Source of the DNA: Siphonodentalium dalli
Taxonomy: Eukaryota; Mollusca; Scaphopoda; Gadilida; Siphonodentaliidae
Reading direction: 5' to 3'
Assembly: GCA_032622095.1 (NCBI GenBank)
Contig: CP136061.1
Location: forward strand, 85,596,324 to 85,660,323
DNA: 64,000 bases
In this document: positions 23,101 to 35,100 of the stretch, in pieces
Layout of the letters: every line of letters starts with the position of its first letter
Position numbering within the stretch: the stretch's first letter is position 1
Position numbers and translations under genes: made by a program
Notes under the pieces: generated by a model
The model's input: only the letters and a program-made list of their open reading frames with translations
What the model was told of the DNA's origin: nothing
Databases searched by the model: none

Positions 23101-26100
23101 AATAGTATATTAATGTTTCACATGCCTTTTATTCCATTTAATGACAACTTTTGATATGAAGTATCGTTTCAAATCCTTGAGAGATACAGAGCTGTGTTTG
23201 GAGCAGCTACACTCTTCTGAACAAAGGATCCAAATTCAAATAAATTTTGGCGCAATTCTACCACATGACCTAGCCAGCTCCATATGTTATATGTTTGTTT
23301 ATCAGATCATACAATTCAGCTTGGCTAGTTTCGGCATTAAACCAGGAACATTGATAGATACCATGTGGTGTGTTGCAGACCTGTGAGGTGCCTGTGGCAA
23401 AATGGTTTTTGTTAGAGTACCTGAGGTGTGTTTGAGGTGTGCTATGATATTTTACTATTTCTATGAGGTGTGGATGAGGTGTGGTGTAGAAGTTTGAGGT
23501 GTGGTTAAGGTGTGCTTTGCAGATATTTGCATATCATGTACCACACCTCAACCACACAACATCCACACATCACAGCGAGGTGTAACACTGCAAAACTATA
23601 AGGACCAGTGACTGACATGTAAATTGGGATAAATAAAATATATGTTCATTTTAATATAGTAATTCAGATTTTAAATCCTTGAACTTCGTTTCTGTGTACG
23701 GCGTATCGGTACGTACGACATCTAACCATAGACGGCATTGTGATATTGGTGGGGTGGGGGTAATCATATTTCCGGGTATAATAACTAAGTGAGTTTTCGA
23801 TTTTGGTGAAGAGATAATTTCCTGGACACTCTAGTTGATTGGTGTTGAATCGTGGGTACATGTTATACATGTAAAGCCTTTTCTAAAAGGAACCAGTTTT
23901 TCAAAAATTCTTCTTGTTTCGATTGGCATCGTGCGGTATACTTCTCACATTGGTATCTATAATTCAACTCTTTGAGGAAAACATTTAGCGATAAGTTACA
24001 TGTAATTGGCTTGAATTTAGTGCTTTTTTGTGACCCGCCATATCAAATCCAGTCAGAAGTCGGGATTTTTTTACCCTGTGCCAATGCATTCTCTTATATA
24101 TGCGAGTCGACCATAGGTCGCCTCGCATATATAAGAGAATGCATTGGCCTAACAATTTTTTACAATTTTAATAATTTGTTCTTGTATTCTTTAACAATTT
24201 TATAATTTCACCCATACAGAGCCCCAGACAAACATGAGCAGATGACACTCTTCTATGTGCTTCTATATATGTGTGGGGCTCCCTGCAGGGTAATGGATGT
24301 TATTTTATTTTATGTCCTAAAAATTGTAAGAAACATTTATTTAAAAAACATGATAAAAAATTGTTAAGCCAATGTATTCTCTTATATATGCGAGGCGACC
24401 TATGGTCGACTCGCATATATAAGAGAATGCCTTGGCACAGGGTAAAAAAATCCCGACTACCGACTGGATTTGATATGGCGGGTCACATATGTATTGGTTA
24501 ATTAGGAGCCATAGCATGTTAATTAGGAGCCATAGCATGTTCGTTGTAAAGTTTTTTTATTGAATAGATTCTCCCATCCAGTCAAGCCTTGAAATAGTGT
24601 GTCTGTCATTTGCAGAATGAGGTGTCCAGAGGGTTAATATAGTGACGCTACCCAGCACAGCAAGCTAGCATAACTAAATTCGCCCTCTGGGCACCTCATT
24701 CTCATTAGACCTCATCTTCTGGGAAGTATCTATAGTGTCAAATTAAAATTGTTTTTAGTTACTTCTTCCCTTCTGTTCTGTTTCTATATCTCCTAATTTG
24801 CAGAAGATAAAATGCATAAACGAGGTGACTAATGGATGAACATCACCAACTTCAACTGGGGAACTTCAATCTGATCCTAGGTCTCCCATAGCAGTTGAGA
24901 CATACATGTAAGCAGAATGAGGTTCCTAGAGGGTTAATTTGTTGATGCTAGCCTGCTGTGCAGGACAGCATCACAAAATTCACCCTCTGGGGACCTCATT
25001 CTGCAAATGACAGGCACACTAAACTCAGGCTTTCTCATTTCGGTGAATCAAACTGCTTACCAGGCACATAGCCCACGGAAAGAATGTAGCATTCAACTAA
25101 TATTACTGAAGATTCCAGACATGGCAAAAACATGTCTAAAGTAAGCATAAATGTAAACATTAATTCCTCAATTTGTGTTGAATTCTCGCCAATAAACAAA
25201 CAGTAAATGGTTCCTCCAATTGAGAGTCTGCATATAATTCGTTTGGAGGAAATTGCGTGTTGCCAATTTGGATATGAAATTTATGAAAAATAACTACTGC
25301 ATTGGCCTAACAATTTTTTTTTTTTTTTATAATTGATAAAAAATGTAAGAAAAAATGACAAATTTGTTAAAGAATGTAAACAAATAATGATGAAAAATGA
25401 CAAAAATTGTTAACGAATGTGAGGACAAAATGATAAAAATTTATAAAGAATGTAAGAAAAAATGATAAAAAAATGACAATATTGTTAAAAGGATGTAAGA
25501 AAAATGACAAAAATGATACAATTGTTAAAGAATATAAGAAAAAATGATAAAAATTGTTATAGAATGTAAGAAAAAATGATAAAAATTGTTAAAGAATGTA
25601 AGAACAAATTATAAAATATTATCAAAATCATGTTAAAGAATGTAAGAACAATTGATAAAAAATGATTAAAAAAATTGTTAGGCCAATGCATTCTCTTATA
25701 TATGCGAGGCGAACTATGGTCGACTCGCATATATAAGAGAAGCATTGGCACAGGGTAGTGTTCCATAACACTTTAACATCTCTGTAAATGAATAATCGAC
25801 CATTCAAATATATATTGAATCCTTTCATTATTAACCCATCCATGACTGGAGCTTCCTGAAATTTTGCGAAAACCCTGTGCCAATGCATTCTCTTATATGC
25901 GAGTCTCCCATAGGGAGCATATATAAGAGAATGCATTGGCTGAACATTTTTACCTTGAACTTGTAAGCCAGTGCATTCTGTTATATATATGCGAGGCTCC
26001 CTATGGGAGACTTGTATATAAGAGAATGCACTGGCACAGAATCTTTAATTCTGCATCAGCATGAAATGGGTTTATTCTTTATTGTAGCAGCTGAGTCAGT

Positions 26101-29100
26101 TCTGGTACACAGACGAAACAGCGACCATATTGGCCCAAGAAGCTCTTAATGCTGCAGGAGAAAACGGCCGGTAAGTACACAGACAAGACAGCATCCATAC
26201 TGCCCAAGAAGCTCTTATATAACCCCGCAGGAGACAGCGGCCGGTAAGTACACAGACAAGACAGCATCCATACTGCCCAAGAAGCTCTTAACCCCACAGG
26301 AGACAGCGGCCGGTAAGTACACAGATGAGACAGCGTCCATACTGCCCAAGAAGTTCTTAGCGCCGCAGGAGACAATGGACTGTATTAAAGTACAGAGACA
26401 AGACAGCGACCATACTGCCTAAGAATCTCTTAACGCTGCAGGAGACAATGGCCTGTAAGTACACATCAGAGAGTGCATCCATACTGCCCAAGAAATTGTT
26501 AACGCTGTGGGAGAGCAGGGTTGGGGTAATCGTAATCAAAGTAATCGATTACAAAATTTGGAGTTTGATTTTAATTTGATTTTAATTTGATTTGTTTCAT
26601 TATTTACTCCTATGCAATCAAAATGGTTGGACACTTAACAATTGTAATCAGATGTAATCAAAAAGTAATTGATTACATTTACTAAAGTAATTGTAGTCGT
26701 AATTGATTACACTGGAAAAAATGTAATCAGTAATTGTAATCGTAATCATGTAAATCAAAAGTAATTGTAATCATAATCAATTACATTGGCATATAATCGC
26801 CCCAACCCTGCAGGAGAGAACGGCCTGTAATACATAGATGAGAGAGCACCCATACCCCCCAAGAAGTTCTTAATGCTGCAGGAGACAATGGCCGGTACAG
26901 AGACAAGACAGCGACCATACTGCCCAATAAGTTCTTTACGGCCTGTAAGTTCACTTATGCAATATCAGGGAGCTTACGCATAATTTGCTCGAAATTAGCG
27001 GAAAAATATCACACCTGGCAATTTCAACATTCGCGAGTTGTATATTTTCCAAAGATATCAGCAAAGGCTATGTCCAATATGAAAACATGCCAAATCTCAG
27101 AAGGCAAGTATATTATATGTATTGCTCTTATTATGTAGATATTGTTAAAGATTGTAAGTGATATCGGCTAAAAAAATTAGCTGAAAACAGTATTAGGCGT
27201 AATTAAGACTTGGGAGGGGGTGCGCCGTATCGCCTATTTTGCCTAAAATAATTCCAGGTTTTGAACTGGTGTAATATGATCTCTACATGCGTAGGCAGAG
27301 TAGTGATTCATAACCTAATCTAAACCAGTTCTGATTAAAATCAAACACTCAGAGTACTGAGTCTGATGAAACCCTAAAATAAAAAAACATGCATTACCCT
27401 GCAGGGAGCCCCACACATATATAGAAGCATATAGAAGAGTGTGGTATGCTCATGTTTGTCTGGGGCTCTGTATGGGTGAAATTAAAAAATTGTTAAAGAA
27501 TACAAGAAAAAATTATTAAAATTGTAAAAAATTGTTAGGCCAATGCATTCTCTTATATATGCGAGGCGACCTATGGTCGACTCGCATATATAAGAGAATG
27601 CATTGGCACAGGGTAAAAAAATCCCGACTTATTTGGCAGCAGTTATTATGCCAGTGCCAGCCAATTGCAACATCTATTAGTAAAGCGATGTAACCAATCA
27701 GGCAACAGTTGCATGGAATCCCCAAGACTAGGAGAATTCCTCAGCGAGCGCAAATTCAGTAAATCCCACCCCATAGCTAAAAATAGCGTAAAAACTTTTC
27801 TGCCGCATGGCTAATTTTACAGTGTTTAAAATTCAGAGAAGTCATGTTTTTCTTTTGCGAAAATGAAAGTTTTTCGCGGAAACGAAACCGAAAGTACATT
27901 ATGTCAATCAAAGCTATTTAAAGAAAAATGTGGGAGGACATCATACTGCAGTGGTTGCCTGTGGAAGTTATTTATAGCGACAGATAGCAGATTTCGTCGG
28001 ACTCAGTAAGCTGAGCGTTTGAGTATGATTTTAATCAGATCTAGATCTAAAATTATATTCCACATTCCTTCATTACAGGATCGCATGTGTTAGCTGTCCC
28101 ACTGCTTTCAAAAAGCTTCTAGAAATAAAACAATCGACAATTAAGGTGAAATGTCTGGAATATGACTCGAGATTTAAGATGTATGGAGACGAATTCGTGT
28201 TCTATGATTATAAAGAGCCACTGAGATTACCGGACGAACTAAAGGACAGCTTCGATGTAGTATTGGTGGACCCACCATTCCTGTCAGATGAATGTTTGTG
28301 TAAAACAGCAGTCACAGTGAAATATCTAACGAAAAAGAAGATTTTACTATGTACAGGTTCGTATGCTCCCAGGCCTGACCATTAACCCTTTGTATACTCA
28401 ATTGACTCTCGCAGTCAGTTAAAAAGTGTACATTGGAATGGTCTATTATTAATTTGCAGGGATGTACAGGTAATATAAGCAGGCGATAGATAATAAAAGT
28501 GCAGAAGGAGTCCTATTTATTGAGGGAAATGTTTAGATAATAAGTTCAACAAACGACCTATTGTATTTATTAAAACTTATTATCTGAACATGCTTTAGTA
28601 AAGAAATGGCTAAACTTATTAGCTGAACATTTCCTGTGGGATAACTACTTATTAATGATGCTTTAGTAAAGAAAGGGTTAAACTTATTATCTGAACATTT
28701 CCTATGGGATAACTACTTATCAATGATGCTTTAGTAAAGAAATGGCTAAACTTATTAGCTGAACATTTCCTATGGGATAACTTACTACTCATCAATGCTG
28801 CTTTAATATAGAAAGGGTTAAACGTATTATCTGAACATTTCCTATGTGATAACTACTCATCAATGATGCTTTAGTATAGAAAGGATTAAACTTATTAGCT
28901 GAACATTTCCTATGGGATAACTACTCATCAATGATGCTTTAGTATAGAAAGGGTTAAACTTATTATCTGAACATTTGCTATGTGATAACTACTCATCAAT
29001 GATGCTTTAGTATAGAAAGGGTTAAACTTATTGTCTGAACAATTCTTATTCGATAACTACTCATCAATGATGCTTTAGTATAGAAAGGGTTAAACTTATT

Positions 29101-32100
29101 GTCTGAACAATTCTTATTCGATAACTAATCATCAATGATGATTTAGTATAGAAAGGTTAAACTTATTATCTGAACATCCCTATGGGATAACTACTCATCA
29201 ATGCTGCTTTAGTATATAAAGGGTTAATAAGATAACTACTCATCAATGCTGCTTTAGTTTACAAAGGGTTAATCAGATAATTACTCGTCAATGAGTATTT
29301 AGTAAGGGTTAATAAGATAACTACTCATCAATCCTGCTTTAGTATAGAAAGGGTTAATAAGATAACTACTCATCAATGCTGCTTTAGTAAGGGTTAATAA
29401 GATAACTACTCATCAATGCAGCTTTAGTAAGGGTTAATAAGATAACTACTCATCAATGCTGCTTTAGTAAGGGTTAATAAGATAACTACTCATCAATGCT
29501 GCTTTAGTAAGGGTTAATAAGATAACTACTCATTAATGCTGCTTCAGTATAGAAAGGGTTAATAAGATAACTACTCATCAATGCTGCTTTATTATATAAA
29601 GGGTTAATAAGATAACAACTCATCAATGCTGCTTTAGTAAGGGTTAATACGATAACTACTCATTAATGCTGCTTCAGTATAGAAAGGGTTATAATAAGAT
29701 AACTACTCATTAATGCTGCTTCAGTATAGAAAGGGTTAATAAGATAACTACTCATCAATGCTGCTTTAGTTTGCAAAGGGTTAATCAGATAATTACTCGT
29801 CAATGAGTATTTAGTATAGAATGGGTTAAAGAAAGGTAATTTTTCCAGCCCCCCCCCCAGATCTCCTAGAATCAAAATTAGGAGGGTAATTATTGCTCTA
29901 CTGTGTCACCTATTTTGGCTTGAATACATTTCAATAAATAAGTAGTATTGCCTTCATATCATAGGTGCTGGTCTACTAATCAAAGTTCATACACGTTGAT
30001 CGTGATCAAAACAAGGACTTTTCAAGGATTTTCAAGTACCTCACTCAACAATAATTACAACATAGATTTGGGAAATAAAATTCTTTGAACATCTTCTCCA
30101 GATCCATAGGACCGAATGGGTTCATATTTGGTGTGGATGTTCCCTAGGTGATTCACATTCAGATTTGTTCAAATGAGGTCACTGGGTCAAATAGCTGCGC
30201 AGCCAGGCCATAACTCTTTCCCTCCATAGTATTTCTTAAAAGAACCATTGGGCCTATTTAGTTTATATTTGGTACAGAGGGTCCTTGGATGACTGGGGTT
30301 CAGATAGGATCACTGGGTCAGATATGGGCGGAGCCAGGGACATAACTCATAACAAAAATAATATTTTTTTAGATTGAAATCCTTGCTCAATTTAAAAAAA
30401 AAATTCTAAGTGAAAGAAAAAATGAAAATCATATATTTTTCATTTTACACTGTTTATTTTTTTTAGATTTAACACTTTTGAAAGACACATCACGACCCCC
30501 CCCCCCCACCCCTGTCACTCATGCACATAACACCCCCTGCCCCTCACATGAACCCCACCCCACACTGTACAATCATTGTATAATTAAATGCCTTTTGAAT
30601 ACAGCTTATAATGGCTAAATTATATTTGACATGCCCATGTGTCAATAGCAAAATGAAGTGGAAGCAAAGCTGTCTTGTTTGTATTGATAAAGTAATTAAC
30701 AATGATATCAATGTTAACAGATGATCTGGCAGATCCAGCAGAAACAATGCCTGGTCTATTGGTGGCATGAATAAAGTTTAATCCACTGATTACTCTATAT
30801 GAAATACTTGTTTGCAGGGTTCGCGCTGCCGCTTGCCAAATTTGCCAATGGCAAAAAATATTTTCATTTGGCAAAAATTTTGGCAAGTTGGTTTTTAGTT
30901 ATCGGATGTGAACTATCTAGTCATACAACATCATCTAACGTGGGTTATTCATTACATATGCCAAATTATAGACAACATAATGGGAAACCAAAACAAGAAA
31001 TCTATCAATTTACATGTAGCGCAGTCAGCAGTGTTATGTCCACAGTTATATGTAATCTTTAGTTTTCACAAAATGGTAAATCCCGTCTTTCTGTCATAAT
31101 CAAACTTTCATCAAACAGCCGTGGTTAAAATGTGAGTCGGAAGAAAGCATTGTTCTGTAAATTTTAGTGGTGTAAGCACTTTGTAACATGATCTCAATGC
31201 AGATACTGCAAAAGGTAACTATTAATTTGTTTCTATAGTTAATCCCCCCTTTGTCCGTTTGGATTAGGGATTCATGTAGTCGTGTAACAAAGCATATTAA
31301 TCGCGACAATATATAGCACCTGTCTATGATGTCAGCGATATATTACCAGCGACAATAGGTTAATCAGCCGAATGTGAATGGCGACAGATTAATTTATGGC
31401 TCGTTGATTTGAGCAGTAATACACGTCGAAACAATATGTATGCTTGATGACTGTAGCAACATTAAACGTAGTTTCCAGGCAGGTGTCGCTCAGATATGTA
31501 TTGCTACTTTGATATTTATTAATAACACAATAACTTACTTTTCTAGTAGTTCAGTTTACCTGTGTCTGTGGTTAGTTTTTACAGTATATAACAAAGATAA
31601 AAAACACGATAATTTCCCCAATTATTTGTGCAATTAAATTGGCAAATATTTTTTTAATTTGGCAAAAATTAATTTCATTTGGCAAAAAATTTGGCAAGAG
31701 AAAATTATCGTCCAGCGCCAACCCTGCTTGTTTGATAGGTTAGATGTGAAGTATTAACCCACATACTAGAATATTTGTTTTATTTTCAAAGTCTTGATTT
31801 ATATGTCTATGTTTACTCATAATAGTGGGGCACACATGTATTTACTCAAATAGAACAAGGGGGAGGGTGTTGATTGCCCATCTGAGTTAGTAGTCAGATA
31901 TCCAAATAAATCATCCCACATGTCCTATTCTCGCAGGGATGTGCCAACAGAGGAGGGGATTGCGAGTCGGTTGCATATTTTTTCAATGACACGAATGAGG
32001 TCCCCAGAGGGTGAAGTTAGTGATGCTACCCCGCATAGTGGGCTAGCATCCCCAAATTCACCCTCTGGGGACCTCATTCTGCTTACACCTCAGCAGAATG

Positions 32101-35100
32101 AGGTCCCCAGAGGGTGAATTTGGTGATGCTAGCCCGCTATATGGGGTAGCATCACTAAATTCACCCTCTGGGGACCTCATTCTGCAAATGACAGACATAC
32201 TATTTCAAGGCTTGAAAGTAAATAAGAGACTCTGCCATCAAATACTTTCTTTACAATGTGATCACATACAGTAATGCCCTCACTGAGAGCTTTCCGATGA
32301 ATGGCAACAAGCCATATTTCTGACTAAATCCTGAAAATAAATTCGTAGTTTGGACGTCGCATCCCATCTCAGAATAAACCAGTAACATCAACTTTATCCG
32401 CGTGTCACAATAATATTAGCTGTACACGGCCGCGTTAACAAGCTTTGTCAGTTACCGAAAATGTGTGAAAACATACAGAACAAACACACGCAAATGACTG
32501 TGTTGAAATTCCTGACCAACTAACCGCACACAGTAAAAACTGGAACACGAGTGTGCACGAGCAGGTACAATCATCCCTCGTGATCCCCGTGATACTCATC
32601 ATTCGTAACTCTACCTGTATTCGTAACCTAGAAAATATATACCGTTGTGACCGAAACATCCTGCGTACTCATACATGCATGCTCACTCAAGAATCGAAAT
32701 GAAACATAAAGTTCTATATCGCCATATATGGGCTACATGTGTTATATATATTCACAATTCGATGTATAATTTAGATTATTTCCATATCTATATATAGTTT
32801 GAAAACGCACGCACGGGAGACACACACAACAAGTAGCTTATTGAACAATATACCCAAAGTTGTTTATAATATATCTCGAATTGCCGTCTTGTTCAGATAT
32901 ATATGTTTTTATGATCGTCACAGATAGAATGCTTTCGTAGAGCAATTAAGGTTTAATGTAAATATAAATGTGATCAATCAATTAATTCATTAATCTCTGA
33001 ATCAATATCAATACGGCGGAATTGCGAGGTATTTTTCGGGATTTGGTTGGGGACCTGTCTTGTTGCCATTCATCGGAAAGCTCTCGGCGAGAGCTTACCA
33101 ATGAATGGCGGCGGGCCGTGTTTCCTGCTGACTCCTGAGAGGTGTTTCGTAGTTTTTCTGTGGTTGTGGGAGACTAGCTTTGAGAATCACTGTAAGTTTC
33201 ACCAAAGGTATAAATAAATGCTCCACGCTTCGGACAAATTAGTACCATCCGATTGCTCTACGAAAGGTTTCTGTCTGATAATCTGTGTGAAACATCAGAT
33301 CCACCTCGACCAAGATCGAACAGTTTACTCTATTTGATTCCTGTTATTCAATATGTATTATTTTGTGTTATCCGTTCATGACCCTCGGTTGGTACCAAAA
33401 ATATGTTACGATGCGAAATCCAAAATACCAGACATCCGCAAGCAACTACTATTGAATTCAATAGTTCGTCCGAGTATGATATGTAAACAAAATAAATCGA
33501 ATGATATCGATGACTACGGATAAAATCCGATTGAGTGAGATTGAGAGAGATGATTCATATAATTTTGTTGCAAAATACGCTACATGTGATAATGACGATA
33601 TCGATCGCGTATGCAGTCCATTTGACCTAACAGACCACTCTTGTAGTTACCATGCCCCATCAGACCTAAAATATAACCTCGATGTATCAAAATGTACTTT
33701 ATCCCTACTAGGCCTCAATTGTCGTAGCCTTAACGCAAATTGGGACTCGTTTGTTGCATTAATGACTCAGATCCAGCAACCAGGAAAAATGTTTGATATA
33801 TTGGCTCTCACCGAAATTTTCAAAATACGGGAAAATTATAGTCTACCGGGTTACCATAAACTAGAGTATAGGACACGGCCCGAATTCGATGACGGCAGAG
33901 GGGGTATAGGATTATTTGTCAAGAATACCCATTCTTATAAAATACGTGATGACTTATCAATATTTATCCCACATGTTATCGAGACATTATTCATCGAAGT
34001 AAATGTAAGTTCTAAATCAAGTTACATAGTAGGTTCTATTTATAGGCCAAATTCAGCCCCTCTGGCAGACCTGGACACTTTTGTCTCTGAACTTACCACA
34101 ATAATGGAATCAATTAAGAAAACAAACAAGCGTGCTTATCTGATTGGTGATTATAATATTGATCTTCTCGGCTTTGAAACTCACACAAAAACGAGTAATT
34201 TCATTGACACCATTTTCGAAAACGGGTTCATGCCGGTAATTACTAAACCAACAAGAGTAACCGACTATTCAGCTACACTAATAGACAACATTTTTACAAA
34301 TAGCGTGGTGAAAAAAAAAAAATCAGGAATTATACTTACCGATGTTTCGGATCATTTCGCCACATTTTATGCGGAAATGTTCACAAATCGCGATGATACC
34401 GAAACTATAACTCAGCAGAAACCGATCAGAATATTCAGCGAAAACAATATCTCAACCTTTAAAAGTATTCTACAGACCGACTCATTTGACAGTGTATATA
34501 ACAGTTCATCGGCCAATCTAGCATATGATAACTTCATGAAGGTATATCTCGATGCATATAACAAAGCGTTCCCATTAGTCGTCTCCAAACCATCAAAGAA
34601 ATACGTCAAGAAACAACCATGGATGACGGCAGGTCTCCTAAATTCCTCTCTACATAAAAATAAACTATACGTAAAAAAATTGAAAAACCCAACGGATTTT
34701 AATTCTAAAAATTACAAGGAATACTGCCAATTATTCAATACGATGAAAAGAAAAAGCAAAAATTATTACTACACTGATGTGTTACAAGCAAATAAATTCA
34801 ACAAGAAACAAACGTGGGCGATATTGAAAGATGCATTGAATTTGACCAACAATAGACCCAAAATACCATCGAAATTACGTCACGGAAACTGCGATATATC
34901 AAATCAGACGGATATGGCCAAATCATTCAATGACTATTTCTCCCTAATCGGATATAAAACAAGCACCGAAGTTCCAGTTAAACCTGGCCATGACTTCTCA
35001 CAGTACCTAAAAGAAACTCACGCTGATAATTTCTTCATTCGCCCAACCGACATGGACGAAATAGTATCAACTTGTTCATTATTACTTGGAAAAGGAAGCA

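Noticed and set aside
23141-23386. 81-residue ORF starting MTTFDMKYRFKSL
   Set aside because: Inside an inverted-repeat element; no recognised domain and no second copy seen, so it is not called as a gene.
26079-26539. - strand ORFs over the EEF1AKMT1 exon 2 array
   Set aside because: Antisense by-products of the tandem exon copies.
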